Of a DNA stretch of 64,000 bases, positions 1 through 8,976 are shown piece by piece (the first letter of the stretch is position 1; each line of letters opens with the position of its first letter). Made by a program: the position numbers and the translations under genes. Origin of the DNA: Mycolicibacterium wolinskyi (GTDB lineage: Bacteria > Actinomycetota > Actinomycetes > Mycobacteriales > Mycobacteriaceae); NCBI RefSeq assembly GCF_002101965.1, contig NZ_LQQA01000023.1, forward strand, positions 1 through 64,000, in the 5' to 3' direction. The notes below the pieces were generated by a model. That model ran no database searches, was not told the DNA's origin, and saw only the letters and a program-made list of their open reading frames with translations.

Positions 1-22
1 CTGGCCCACAGCCACCCTCAGG

Positions 23-65
23 TGTCAGCGATGTCCCGAGACATCCACCTGTCAGCGATGTCCCG
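23..65. repeat. Two direct copies of a 16-bp unit with an internal palindrome
   Basis: The unit TGTCAGCGATGTCCCG occurs at 23-38 and again at 50-65, a 27-bp period. The first copy runs into a hairpin (GATGTC at 30-35 pairing with GACATC at 40-45). It lies just past the 3' end of the acyltransferase gene. Such short repeats are often seen at ends of insertion sequences, but no transposase lies in the window, so this could be an IS edge, a terminator or an unrelated repeat. Confidence 0.5.
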
Positions 66-77
66 GATCAGAACATG

Positions 78-1391
78 TCAGCATGTGGCAGTAACTCTCG
101 GCATTGATGCGGTCCACCGAGCGGCGATCAATGCGGCGACCATGATCGCCACGTAGTACACGCCCTGGTCCTTGAGGCCCCACGCGACCGAGGTCAGGGT
201 CGCCGCACCCGCCACGCAGAGCAGCAAACCGACTGCGGCGCTGCGCATTCCGGGCATGCTCACCGAACCGCCGTCCCACAGCGGCAGCGGGGAGTTCTCA
301 AGTGGCCGTAGCGCGACGAACGCGATTCCGACCAAACCGGCCATCAACACCAGCTGCACGATCGACAGGGTCACGAAGCCTGGGACGGTCGGGTCGTAGC
401 GATCGAGCCCCAGGTAGTCGAACACCAGGTGCATCGCGAGCAACAGCGGCATGTGCCACAGATAGAGCGTCATCGCGCCGGAGTTGCCGATTGCCGCCAG
501 CCACCACACGCGCGGGCGCTGCGCCCACCGCGAGATCGCGGGGGCCGCGGCAATCGCGAACGCGCACATCATGATCGCGTGGCCGGCCAGCAGCAGCGAC
601 GGCGGCGTCATGTTCTTGAGCTGCTGGGTCTCGATGCCGACCAGGCTGAGCTCATACGGGCCGAAGTACAGCAGCGCCAGGTTGACGCCGAGCATGCCGA
701 GGCCGACCTTGAGCGCGGCGGGGGCGGGCAACAGGTTGCGCCGGTAGGCGACACCGAACATGCCGGGGATCAGCCACACGACCGTGTTGAGATAGCCCAG
801 CGAGGCGTAGCCGGCCCCGTCCGTGGTGATGCGAACCGCGTCGATCAGCGCGATGAACGCATAGGTACCGACGACGGCGCCGACCAGCTGGGCCGTTGTG
901 GTGATGTGGGCCAGCAGCGGCACGGCCGCCAGCACGAGCACATAGGCGCCGAGGAACCACAACAGCTGGATGGAGATGCCCGCGACCGGTTCGTAGACAT
1001 GCTCGGGCAGCAGGAATCGCAGGATTGCGAGCGCCGCCGTCCAGAACGCCAGGTAGTAGAACACCGGGCGGTACAGCCGCGTGCACCGGCGCAACAGCCA
1101 ACCGCCCCATGATGTCCCGGGCCGCCATGACTGCACGCACGCGGCGACGCCTGCGAAGAAGAACAGCGGCATGATCTGGAACACCCAAGTCAGCGCCTGG
1201 AAGACGGTCGACGAGGTGAGCAGGTTGCTCCAGATGAACACGTCATCGCGGATCGTGCTCGTGGCCATGACCGTGTGGCCGAACACCACACCCACGAGAG
1301 ACACGATGCGGATGACGTCGATGGCTCGGTCACGGTCGGGCGGGGTGTTGGCCTCGACCTCGGCCGGGCTGGGGAACAACGGTGCGGTCAT
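78..1391 (-). CDS. Acyltransferase family 3 membrane protein
   Basis: A 437-residue integral membrane protein starting with ATG. After a short cytoplasmic N-terminus it reads DRAIDVIRIVSLVGVVFGH, the usual opening of acyltransferase-3 (OafA/WecH-like) proteins with the His at the end of the first helix. A PLFFFAGVA segment follows, then a run of about ten hydrophobic helices. The family transfers acetyl or other acyl groups to sugars, lipids or glycopeptides at the membrane; the substrate here is not evident. It is followed upstream on the same strand by an MFS exporter after 35 bp, so the two could be co-transcribed. Family assignment is firm; the acceptor is unknown. Confidence 0.85.
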   Translation of the reverse strand: MTAPLFPSPAEVEANTPPDRDRAIDVIRIVSLVGVVFGHTVMATSTIRDDVFIWSNLLTSSTVFQALTWVFQIMPLFFFAGVAACVQSWRPGTSWGGWLLRRCTRLYRPVFYYLAFWTAALAILRFLLPEHVYEPVAGISIQLLWFLGAYVLVLAAVPLLAHITTTAQLVGAVVGTYAFIALIDAVRITTDGAGYASLGYLNTVVWLIPGMFGVAYRRNLLPAPAALKVGLGMLGVNLALLYFGPYELSLVGIETQQLKNMTPPSLLLAGHAIMMCAFAIAAAPAISRWAQRPRVWWLAAIGNSGAMTLYLWHMPLLLAMHLVFDYLGLDRYDPTVPGFVTLSIVQLVLMAGLVGIAFVALRPLENSPLPLWDGGSVSMPGMRSAAVGLLLCVAGAATLTSVAWGLKDQGVYYVAIMVAALIAARWTASMPRVTATC

Positions 1392-1426
1392 GGCTGAAAC
1401 CGTATGGCCGCAGCGCTACGTAGTCC

Positions 1427-2632
1427 CTAGGTAGAAGCACTCAAATTCGCGGTCAGGGTCCGTTTCTGTCGGGCCTCCCGCGCCAGGATCGCGGCCAGGC
1501 AGATCGCGGCCAGCACCGCGACACCGAGCGCGAATGTCATGCCCGCGGTCTGCAGATCCCAATGCTGGGCAGTGAGCCCTTGGCCAACCACCGGCAGCGA
1601 GATCGCGATGTACGCGACGACGAAGTATGTCGAGCTGACCTCCGCCCGACGATCGGGTGGCGTCAGCTCAGAGACTGCGCCGAGGCCTCGGCTGAAACTC
1701 ATACCCTGACCTATGCCCGACACCACGGCGGCCGCAATCAAGGCCGTCAGTGACGAAAAGTGCAGTGCCGCTGTGAGAATCAACATGCCGACGATGAGGA
1801 TCGCGCAGCCGGCCGCGACCGCCCGGTTCGGTGGGACCCGGTTGACGGCCACCTGGGTGATGGCCGAGGCAGCGAAGATCGAGCAGGCGATGGCACCGGC
1901 GACCGCATGGTTGTCGATGCCAATCACGCTCGACAGAAACGACGGCGCCACGGCGGTGTACATCCCGGTGACGGTGAAGCCGGCGAATGCCGCGAGCGCC
2001 GCGATGACGAACACCGCGCGCACCTCTTGCGGCACTGACAGGCGCTGCAAGCCGATGCTGCCCGTTCTTTCGGAGGTCTCCGGGACGACGAGTATTGCTA
2101 TACCGGCCAAGACAGCCAGCGCGATGTGCACGACGAACGGTAGGTGCAGGGGCTGCGGGGCAAACTGCACCAGCAACCCGGCGAGCAGCGGGCCCGCGCC
2201 CAATCCGCCGATGTTGGCAACCGTGGCGACCGCAGCAGCCCGATCACGCCACGCCGGCGGCGCAGCCTCGATGACGGCGGCGGTCGCCGTTCCGGCGAAG
2301 ACACCGGCCGACAAGCCTGACAACACTCGGGCCACCAGCAACACGGGCACCGAATCCGCGACGAGGAAGACGACGGCGCTTGTTAGGGCAGACGCGATGC
2401 CGGCCAGCAGCATCGGCCGCCGTCCGATCGCATCGGACCAACGGCCGAAGACGAGCAGGGCAAAAAGGACGCCACCCGCATAGGTGGCGTAGACGACCGT
2501 AGTGGTCAGAACTGAGAAGTGCATCCGCTCGGCGTAGAGCGCATACATCGGCGTCGGCAACGTCGTGCCGACCATGATCGCGGCGAAGGCGTAGGCCAGC
2601 AGGGCGAATGCAAAGCGCCGAGTGTGGGGCAT
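1427..2632 (-). CDS. MFS transporter (drug/metabolite exporter type)
   Basis: About 400 residues with twelve hydrophobic segments. The loop between helices 2 and 3 carries the MFS signature (GRWSDAIGRRPML). Residues such as GLSAGVFAGTATAAVIE resemble motif C of antiporters, suggesting proton-driven efflux. I chose the ATG at 2632, giving MPHTRRFAFALLAYAF; an in-frame GTG at 2674 would add 14 charged residues unlike an MFS N-terminus. Neither start has a clear Shine-Dalgarno sequence. It lies downstream of the symporter genes on the same strand. The substrate cannot be deduced. Confidence 0.85.
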   Translation of the reverse strand: MPHTRRFAFALLAYAFAAIMVGTTLPTPMYALYAERMHFSVLTTTVVYATYAGGVLFALLVFGRWSDAIGRRPMLLAGIASALTSAVVFLVADSVPVLLVARVLSGLSAGVFAGTATAAVIEAAPPAWRDRAAAVATVANIGGLGAGPLLAGLLVQFAPQPLHLPFVVHIALAVLAGIAILVVPETSERTGSIGLQRLSVPQEVRAVFVIAALAAFAGFTVTGMYTAVAPSFLSSVIGIDNHAVAGAIACSIFAASAITQVAVNRVPPNRAVAAGCAILIVGMLILTAALHFSSLTALIAAAVVSGIGQGMSFSRGLGAVSELTPPDRRAEVSSTYFVVAYIAISLPVVGQGLTAQHWDLQTAGMTFALGVAVLAAICLAAILAREARQKRTLTANLSAST

Positions 2633-2689
2633 ATGGCGTTCAACGTCGTGATGACGTGTCCGCAATCCCCACACTCGGGCGCCAAGCCG

Positions 2690-4333
2690 TTAGTGCGCGC
2701 TGGCCTTCTCGGCGCCGACGCCGGTGAGCGAGCGGACTTCCATTTCGGCGGCGATCTCGGCGTTGCCGCGATCGGCCGGTGAGGTCAGCGTGCCGATGAT
2801 GCCGAGGATGAATGCCAGCGGAATCGACACGATGCCGGGGTTGGCCAACGGGAACCACGCGAAGTCGACGTTCGGCAGCATCGCGCCCTTCGCGCCGGAC
2901 ACGGCGGGGGAGAACACGATCAGCACGATCGTCGAGATCAGGCCGCCGTACATGCTCCACAGCGCTCCGCGGGTGTTGAACCGCGGCCAGTACAGCGAGT
3001 AGAGGATGGTCGGCAGGTTGGCCGCGGCGGCGACCGCGAACGCCAATGCCACCAGGAACGCGATGTTCTGCTCGGCGGCCAGGATGCCCAGGCCGATCGC
3101 CAGGATGCCGAGCACCACCACGGTGATGCGCGAAACCCGCACCTGCTCGTCCTCGGTCACCTTGTGGCTCTTCATCACGCTCGCGTAGATGTCATGTGCG
3201 AATGATGTTGCGGCCGTGATGGTGAGGCCCGCGACCACTGCCAGAATCGTGGCGAATGCGACCGCCGAGATGACGCCGAGCAGGATCACCCCGCCGAGTT
3301 CGAACGCCAGCAGCGGTGCGGCCGAGTTCTGTGCGCCCGGTGCGGCCAGGATCGCATCCGGCCCGACGAGCGCTGCGGCGCCGTAGCCGAGCGCCAGCGT
3401 GAACAGGTAGAAGGCGCCGATCAGCACGATCGCCCAGACGACCGAGCGGCGGGCTTCCTTGGCGGTGGGCACCGTGTAGAAGCGCATCAGCACGTGCGGC
3501 AGACCCGCGGTACCCAACACGAGCGCGATCGCCAATGAGATGAAGTTGATCTGCGACGTCAACGATGCGCCGTACTGAGCGCCGGGGGCCAGCACATCGC
3601 GGCTCGCCACCGCCTCGGTGGCCGATCCGGACACCGCGGTCTGGGCCGAACCGAGAATCTCGGAGAAGTTCAGCCCGAACTTGGCCAGCACCATCACGGT
3701 CATCAGTGCGGCGCCGCCGATCAGCAGGACCGCCTTGATGATCTGCACCCAGGTGGTGCCCTTCATCCCGCCGATCAGCACGTAGACGATCATCAGCAGG
3801 CCGACGACGGCGATGACGACGGCCTGGCCCACATCGCCCGTGATGTTGAGCAACAGCGCGACGAGACCGCCCGCGCCGGCCATCTGCGCCAGCAAATAGA
3901 ACAGGCAGACCGCGAGCGTGGTCGTGGCGGCCGCCATCCGCACCGGGCGTTGCTTGAGCCGGAAGCTCAGCACGTCGGCCATCGTGAATTTGCCGGTGTT
4001 CCTGAGCAATTCGGCTACCAGCAGCAGCGCGACGAGCCACGCGACCAGGAATCCGATGGAGTAGAGGAACCCGTCATAGCCGTAAACCGCGATGGCTCCG
4101 GCGATGCCGAGGAAGCTGGCGGCCGAGAGGTAGTCGCCGGATATCGCGATGCCGTTCTGCGGGCCGGTGAATGCCCGGCCCGCCGTGAAGAACTCGGCCG
4201 CGGTGGCGTTGCGCTTGCTGGCGCGGATCACGATGAACAGCGTGACGGCGACGAACAGCGCGAAGATGCCGATGTTGGCGATGGGGTTACCCACCCCGCC
4301 CTCGGCGGCGAGGATGCTCACTTGGCTGGTCAC
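2690..4333 (-). CDS. Sodium:solute symporter, ActP/MctC-like (monocarboxylate uptake)
   Basis: A 547-residue SSS-family permease (GTG start) with about 13 helices. The N-terminal part contains FFTAGRAFTGPQNGIAISGD followed by YLSAASFLG, the hallmark of the acetate permease ActP and actinobacterial MctC group. It should import small carboxylates (acetate, propionate, pyruvate) with a cation; that is family knowledge, the exact substrate is inferred. Its GTG overlaps the stop of the upstream DUF485 gene by two bases, so the small membrane protein and the symporter are translationally coupled, as in yjcH-actP of E. coli. A second symporter of the same family is encoded just upstream (4856-6586). 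Confidence 0.9.
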   Translation of the reverse strand: MTSQVSILAAEGGVGNPIANIGIFALFVAVTLFIVIRASKRNATAAEFFTAGRAFTGPQNGIAISGDYLSAASFLGIAGAIAVYGYDGFLYSIGFLVAWLVALLLVAELLRNTGKFTMADVLSFRLKQRPVRMAAATTTLAVCLFYLLAQMAGAGGLVALLLNITGDVGQAVVIAVVGLLMIVYVLIGGMKGTTWVQIIKAVLLIGGAALMTVMVLAKFGLNFSEILGSAQTAVSGSATEAVASRDVLAPGAQYGASLTSQINFISLAIALVLGTAGLPHVLMRFYTVPTAKEARRSVVWAIVLIGAFYLFTLALGYGAAALVGPDAILAAPGAQNSAAPLLAFELGGVILLGVISAVAFATILAVVAGLTITAATSFAHDIYASVMKSHKVTEDEQVRVSRITVVVLGILAIGLGILAAEQNIAFLVALAFAVAAAANLPTILYSLYWPRFNTRGALWSMYGGLISTIVLIVFSPAVSGAKGAMLPNVDFAWFPLANPGIVSIPLAFILGIIGTLTSPADRGNAEIAAEMEVRSLTGVGAEKASAH

Positions 4334-4683
4334 TTGGCCATACCTTCCAGTTCATGCCGAAACGCCTCGGCGCGCGGGTCGAGCTCACGGTTGGCGAACC
4401 GGACGTAGATGGCGGTGATGGCGAAGGTGGACACGAACTGGCCGAGCCCGATCAGCAGGCCGACGTTGATGTTGCCCCACACCTTGGTGGCCATGAAGTC
4501 CGTCGCGAACACGCTCAACAGCACGTAGGCGAAGTACCAGACGAGAAACAGTGCGCTCATCGGGAAAACGAAGCGGCGCAACCTGCTTCGCAGATCTTGA
4601 AACTCCGGGCTGGCCTGTACGGCCAGGTATTGCTCGCCGCTCAATTGCGGCATCTCGTGGGGTGGCAGATGGGTCTCGGGCAC
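4330..4683 (-). CDS. DUF485 small membrane protein (symporter partner)
   Basis: A 117-residue protein with two transmembrane helices (FPMSALFLVWYFAYVLLSVF and GLLIGLGQFVSTFAITAIYV) and a short acidic/basic C-terminus. This is the layout of DUF485/YjcH proteins, which nearly always precede an ActP-type symporter; direct function is not established. The GTG at 4683 is preferred over a longer reading frame from 4830 because AGGAG lies at 4689-4693, five bases before it, and because the added 49 residues are Arg-rich and unlike the family. It overlaps the following symporter gene. Confidence 0.88.
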   Translation of the reverse strand: MPETHLPPHEMPQLSGEQYLAVQASPEFQDLRSRLRRFVFPMSALFLVWYFAYVLLSVFATDFMATKVWGNINVGLLIGLGQFVSTFAITAIYVRFANRELDPRAEAFRHELEGMAK

Positions 4684-4715
4684 CGTGTCTCCTGACCTCG
4701 AATGTGAACCGGCTC

Positions 4716-4730
4716 CTACGGGGACCGTAG
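4716..4730. promoter_or_regulatory. Candidate operator upstream of the DUF485-symporter pair
   Basis: A perfect inverted repeat CTACGG-GGA-CCGTAG lies 33 bp before the GTG start of the DUF485 gene, in a 172-bp gap separating it from the second symporter. The gap suggests a separate promoter for the DUF485-symporter pair. Nothing shows what binds; the nearby LytTR regulator is one candidate but that family usually prefers direct repeats. Confidence 0.35.
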
Positions 4731-4855
4731 TTGAGACATGAGTCACATACCCACTGCTCTGGTGGTTGACACGCCGAAGCCGGGGGCGGCTGCGCTGAAC
4801 GGTCGGTCGGTGACGACGAACGGCGGCCACTTTCCTGGACTGTTCGGCGAGGGAA

Positions 4856-6586
4856 CTAACCCCGCGGCACGCGTTCGATACCCATGCCGAGCCGCTCCGG
4901 CACGTGCATGCGCGCGAAGATCTGCGCCACGCCGGGCGTGGGCCGGGTGAACCGGCTGACGAGGATCATCGTCAGAAACGCCAGCGGCACACTGACCGCG
5001 GCGGGATAGCCGACCATGACTGCGGGCCAGCCGCCTGCGACGTCCTCGTCGACGCCGCCGGCGATCGCGGCGATCACCGCGCTGCCGCACACCAGGCCGC
5101 CGACGACGAGCCCGCACGCGGCCCCGGCGGCGGTCAGCCCGCGCCACCAGATCCCGAGGACCAGCAGCGGGCACAGCGTCGACGCCGCGACCGCGAACGC
5201 GAGGCCGACACTGCGGGAGAGTTCGAGGCCGGATACGACCAGTGACAACGGAATCGGGATCAGGCCGCCGACGATTGCGGCGAGCCGGAAGTCGCGCACG
5301 CGCCCGCGCATGACGTCCGTGGCGAGCGCGCCGGCGATACTGACCAGCAGCCCCGACGAGGTGGCGAGGAACGCCGCGATGGCGCCTGCCGCCACGAGCG
5401 CGGCCAGGAGCTGCCCGAGCGCCCCGCCGATGGCGGCGCCGGGCGCCAACAGCACTGCGGCGTCGGCGGTTCCGGTGATGAGCAGCTGCGGGACGTACAA
5501 CCGGGAGAACACCCCGAGCAGCGTCGGGAACAGGTAGAACAGCGACAGCAACGCGATCACCGCCAGCGCGGTGCGGCGGGCCGCCCGCCCGTCGGGGTTG
5601 GTGTAGAAGCGCACGAGCACATGCGGCAGGCCCATCGTGCCCAGGAAGGTCGCGACGATGATCGACAACACCTGGTAGAGCGGGTGACCGCCACCCAGCC
5701 CACCGCCCGAATCGATCCACTCCGAGCCCGTGCTCGGGGTTCCGGCCACGACCGGGGTCGCGGCACCGGCGTCGAGCGTGAGCGTGGTGCCCGCGCCGAG
5801 CGTGTGCTCGCCGGGCGCGCCGATGGTCGCGGCCTCGACCTCGCGACCGTCGAGCAGGCCCGACACGGCGATACCGCGCGGTTCGGCCACCTGGACGACG
5901 ACGTCGGTCTCGATCGCGACCGTGGTCTGCTGCTGCACGCTCGGTGGCAGCGGGCCGCCGAGTTCACCGCGGTCGCTGATGAACAGCCCGAGCAGCGCCA
6001 GGGCCGGGATGGCGATCGCCGTCAGCTTCAACCAGTACTGGAATGCCTGCACGAACGTGATCGACCGCATGCCGCCGGCCACCACGTTGGCGATCACGAT
6101 CGCACCCACCAACAGCGGCCCGATCCAAACCGGAACGCCCAGCAGGGTTTTCAGCGCCAGCCCGGCGCCTTGGTACTGCGGGGCCAGGTAGAACACGCAG
6201 ATCACCACGACGACGAGCATCGCCACTTTGCGGACACGCGCTGAGGCGAGCCGGAATTCGGCGAAATCGGGAACGGTGTACGCGCCGGATCGGCGCAGCG
6301 GCGCGGCCACGAACAACAGCAGGCCCAAATAGCCCGCGGTGAATCCGACCGGATACCACAACGCGTCGGCGCCGTATTTGGCGATCAGTCCGGCCACCCC
6401 GAGAAACGATGCCGCCGAGAGGTATTCGCCGGAGATCGCGGCCGCATTCCATCGCGGGCCGACGCTGCGGGACGCGACGAGGAAGTCGGAGGTGGTGCGG
6501 GAGAACTTCACGCCGTAGGCCCCGATGGCGACGGTCGCGACGGCGGCGGTCAGCAGGGCCGCGGCGGTCAGCGGTGAACCGGTCAT
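4856..6586 (-). CDS. Second sodium:solute symporter, ActP-like
   Basis: A 576-residue SSS-family permease with the same N-terminal signature as the downstream paralogue (ISGEYLSAASFLGVAG). It also shares the GLPHVLVRFYTNPDGRAARR stretch, matching GLPHVLMRFYTVPTAKEARR there. It has an extra soluble segment of roughly 90 residues (around 210-300, rich in Thr, Glu, Val) between helices, probably exposed outside the membrane. Likely imports a carboxylate; substrate inferred only. ATG overlaps the stop of the upstream small membrane gene (ATGA). It is the last gene of a tightly packed set with the LytTR regulator and LytS kinase. Confidence 0.88.
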   Translation of the reverse strand: MTGSPLTAAALLTAAVATVAIGAYGVKFSRTTSDFLVASRSVGPRWNAAAISGEYLSAASFLGVAGLIAKYGADALWYPVGFTAGYLGLLLFVAAPLRRSGAYTVPDFAEFRLASARVRKVAMLVVVVICVFYLAPQYQGAGLALKTLLGVPVWIGPLLVGAIVIANVVAGGMRSITFVQAFQYWLKLTAIAIPALALLGLFISDRGELGGPLPPSVQQQTTVAIETDVVVQVAEPRGIAVSGLLDGREVEAATIGAPGEHTLGAGTTLTLDAGAATPVVAGTPSTGSEWIDSGGGLGGGHPLYQVLSIIVATFLGTMGLPHVLVRFYTNPDGRAARRTALAVIALLSLFYLFPTLLGVFSRLYVPQLLITGTADAAVLLAPGAAIGGALGQLLAALVAAGAIAAFLATSSGLLVSIAGALATDVMRGRVRDFRLAAIVGGLIPIPLSLVVSGLELSRSVGLAFAVAASTLCPLLVLGIWWRGLTAAGAACGLVVGGLVCGSAVIAAIAGGVDEDVAGGWPAVMVGYPAAVSVPLAFLTMILVSRFTRPTPGVAQIFARMHVPERLGMGIERVPRG

Positions 6587-6984
6587 GGCTCGCTGTCGAC
6601 GACGCGGACGAAGTCGCGCTCACCCTGTTCGGCCAGCCGCACATATAGCCGGCCGACGCCGTACAACAAGGGGTAGATGAGGCCGGCCAGGATCAGCCAG
6701 TTCAGCCGGATCCCGAACACGCTGAGGCCGGCCACCTCCGGCAGGGCGGTGGTCAGCAGCAGGACCGCCACCACGATCGAGACCACGACGGCGGCGAGCC
6801 GCAGCGCCAGGCCGAGCTGTGCCCGAACCAGGCCACGCACCAGCGCGTCGCCCACCTGCGTCTGTTCCTGGACCTCGACGCGGGTGCGCACCATCCGCGC
6901 GCCGCGGCGGTGCGCCAGCACGACCCGTTGTCGCGCCGCGGCGGGCCGCGCATTGCTCCCCGGTGGGCGTTCGTTACTGGTCAT
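6583..6984 (-). CDS. Small two-helix membrane protein, symporter-associated
   Basis: A 133-residue protein: basic N-terminal 50 residues, then two hydrophobic helices (LRLAAVVVSIVVAVLLLTTA and LNWLILAGLIYPLLYGVGRL) and a charged tail (YVRLAEQGERDF). The helix arrangement and the YVR-A end resemble the DUF485 protein at 4330-4683, so it probably plays the same partner role for the symporter that follows it. ATG at 6984 is chosen because it sits inside the end of the response regulator gene with an 11-base overlap; a longer frame to 7044 lies wholly inside that gene. I do not recognise a named family. Confidence 0.75.
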   Translation of the reverse strand: MTSNERPPGSNARPAAARQRVVLAHRRGARMVRTRVEVQEQTQVGDALVRGLVRAQLGLALRLAAVVVSIVVAVLLLTTALPEVAGLSVFGIRLNWLILAGLIYPLLYGVGRLYVRLAEQGERDFVRVVDSEP

Positions 6985-7768
6985 CGGCGCCCGTCGGTTT
7001 GAGGTTGCGCATCGGATCGCGGACCAACCGGTCCCGGAGCTCACGGGCCTGGCGTCGGCTCACCGGCAGTTCGACCGCCGGCGACGCGCCGTTGGCGCGC
7101 AGCCGCACCAGCACCGCGCCCTCGGCTGTGCGCAGTCCGGTCACCTGCCGCAGTGACACCAGATACGAGCGGTGGATGCGCTGGAATCCGTGGTCGCGCC
7201 ATCGGGTTTCCAACGTGCTCAACGGGATCCGGACCAGATGGGCACCGGTCGCCGAGTGCAGCCGCGCATAGTCGCCTTCGGCTTCGACCCAGCCGATGCT
7301 GTCGCGCTGCACGAGGTGGGTGATGCCACCGAGCTCGGCGGGTATCACAGCGGAGTCCTGGTCGTCGGGCTCGTCCGGCTGAGCCGGCGTCGCGGCCTCG
7401 CCTGCGGTCGCGACGCGACGCACCGCCTCATCGAGCCGGTTCTGCCGGATCGGCTTGAGCAGGTAGTCGATGGCGCCCACATCGAACGCCGCGACGGCCT
7501 TGTCGTCGTGGGCGGTCACGAACACCACCGCGGGACGGTGGGCGAAGTTCGTGAGCACACCGGCGAGTTCGATGCCTGACAACCCGGGCATGTTGATGTC
7601 GAGGAAGACCGCGTCGATCGGATGGCGGTTGAGTTCGCGCAACGCCGAGGTCGCGTCGGCGGCGGTGTGAACCTCCGCGACGTCGGGGTGACGTCCCAGT
7701 AGATAGGCCAGCTCGTCGAGGGCGGGCGCTTCGTCGTCGACGGCAAGCACGGTCAGCTTCCGGCTCAC
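6974..7768 (-). CDS. LytTR-type response regulator
   Basis: 264 residues. The receiver domain (about 1-120) has acidic D11/D12, phospho-acceptor D57 (VFLDINMPG) and K105 in YLLKP. The C-terminal part (about 155-255) is a LytTR DNA-binding domain (VEAEGDYARLHSATG, then FQRIHRSYLVSLRQV). It should bind promoter DNA after phosphorylation by the kinase encoded immediately upstream; the two genes overlap by GTGA. Similar LytS/LytTR pairs (BtsSR, YpdAB) sense pyruvate-type carboxylates and control transporters, which fits the symporters downstream. That role is inferred from context. Confidence 0.92.
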   Translation of the reverse strand: MSRKLTVLAVDDEAPALDELAYLLGRHPDVAEVHTAADATSALRELNRHPIDAVFLDINMPGLSGIELAGVLTNFAHRPAVVFVTAHDDKAVAAFDVGAIDYLLKPIRQNRLDEAVRRVATAGEAATPAQPDEPDDQDSAVIPAELGGITHLVQRDSIGWVEAEGDYARLHSATGAHLVRIPLSTLETRWRDHGFQRIHRSYLVSLRQVTGLRTAEGAVLVRLRANGASPAVELPVSRRQARELRDRLVRDPMRNLKPTGADDQ

Positions 7769-8961
7769 CCGTACGCACCTCCGCCGGCCCGTACACCCGA
7801 ACGGAATTTCGGCACTCGCATCACGACCTTGGTACCCGCTCCGATCGCCGTCTCGACCACCAGACCGTAGTCGTTGCCGAATGCCGCGCGCAGGCGATGG
7901 TCGACATTCGTCAGTCCGACGTGTGCGGACTGGTCGGTGCGGTCGGCCAGTGCGTCGCCGTGGCCGGCCCGCAGCGTGTCGGGATCCATTCCGGCTCCGT
8001 CGTCTTCGACGGTGATGACGCAGTCCGCACCCTCGTCGCGCGCGACGATCTCCACCGCGCCGCCGCCCTGCCCGGCAAGGCCGTGGCGCACCGCGTTCTC
8101 CACGAGCGGCTGCAGCGCCAGAAATGGCACCACCACATTGAGCACCTCGGGCGCGACCTGCAGCCGCACCGTCAGCGCCGCGCCGAACCGGGCACGCTCG
8201 AGCGTGAGATAGCGGTCGATGTTGCGCAGTTCCTCGGCCAGCGTCGTGTACTGCCCGGCCGCTCGGAACGAGTACCGCGTGAAGTCGGCGAACTCCAGGA
8301 TCAGTTCGCGCGCGCGGTCGGGATCGGTGCGCACGAACGACGCGATGGTGTTGAGCGCGTTGTAGATGAAGTGCGGGCTGATCTGCGCCCGCAATGCGAG
8401 CACCTCGGCGCGGTCGAGCCGCGCACGCGACGCGTCGAGCTCGGCCAGCTCGATCTGGCTCGCGGCATAGCGTGCGACTTCACCGATGGCGCCGAGCATG
8501 CCGGGCCCCGGCGTGCCCGCCGTCACCACGACCAGCGCGCCCAGCACGTCGCCGCTTTCGGTGAGCAGCGGTTGGGCAATGACCGCGGTGGCCCGGACAC
8601 TTTTCAGCACCCTTCGTTGGCCGGCGATGGAATCGCGAGCCGTCACCGCGCACGCGTCGACCACATCGGCTTGCCACAGCGGCTCGTCACCATCCCGTGC
8701 GAGCAGTTCCCCATCGCCGTCGAACAGCGCGAGCCCGTCGGTCACGGTCAGCCCGCGCAGGAACGGGGCGGCGGTCCGAGCGGACTCGGTGTCCAGACCG
8801 CGACGCAACGCGCGGGCCGCCAGCGAAGCGGTGTGCAGGGCGGCGTGCACGGCCCGTTCGGTCGGCGTGGCGACCACGCGGCGGGTGCGCACCACGAAGA
8901 CCGCGGCCACTGCCGTCAACATCAGCGCCAACGCCAGCGCTATCGCTACCTCACCCGACAT
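7765..8961 (-). CDS. LytS/YpdA-type sensor histidine kinase
   Basis: 398 residues: one N-terminal helix (about 5-25), a GAF-like sensor region (about 60-150), then the His_kinase domain with LRAQISPHFIYNALNTI, where H197 is the phosphorylation site. The N box is PLVENAVRHGL and the G box is EDDGAGMDP. Unlike BtsS or YpdA it lacks the usual six-helix 5TM-LYT sensor and has only one membrane anchor, so the signal is probably read by the cytoplasmic GAF-like part. It overlaps the regulator gene and lies 15 bp downstream of a secreted DUF732 gene. Confidence 0.9.
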   Translation of the reverse strand: MSGEVAIALALALMLTAVAAVFVVRTRRVVATPTERAVHAALHTASLAARALRRGLDTESARTAAPFLRGLTVTDGLALFDGDGELLARDGDEPLWQADVVDACAVTARDSIAGQRRVLKSVRATAVIAQPLLTESGDVLGALVVVTAGTPGPGMLGAIGEVARYAASQIELAELDASRARLDRAEVLALRAQISPHFIYNALNTIASFVRTDPDRARELILEFADFTRYSFRAAGQYTTLAEELRNIDRYLTLERARFGAALTVRLQVAPEVLNVVVPFLALQPLVENAVRHGLAGQGGGAVEIVARDEGADCVITVEDDGAGMDPDTLRAGHGDALADRTDQSAHVGLTNVDHRLRAAFGNDYGLVVETAIGAGTKVVMRVPKFRSGVRAGGGAYG

Positions 8962-8976
8962 GTGCTCGCCGGCTCG

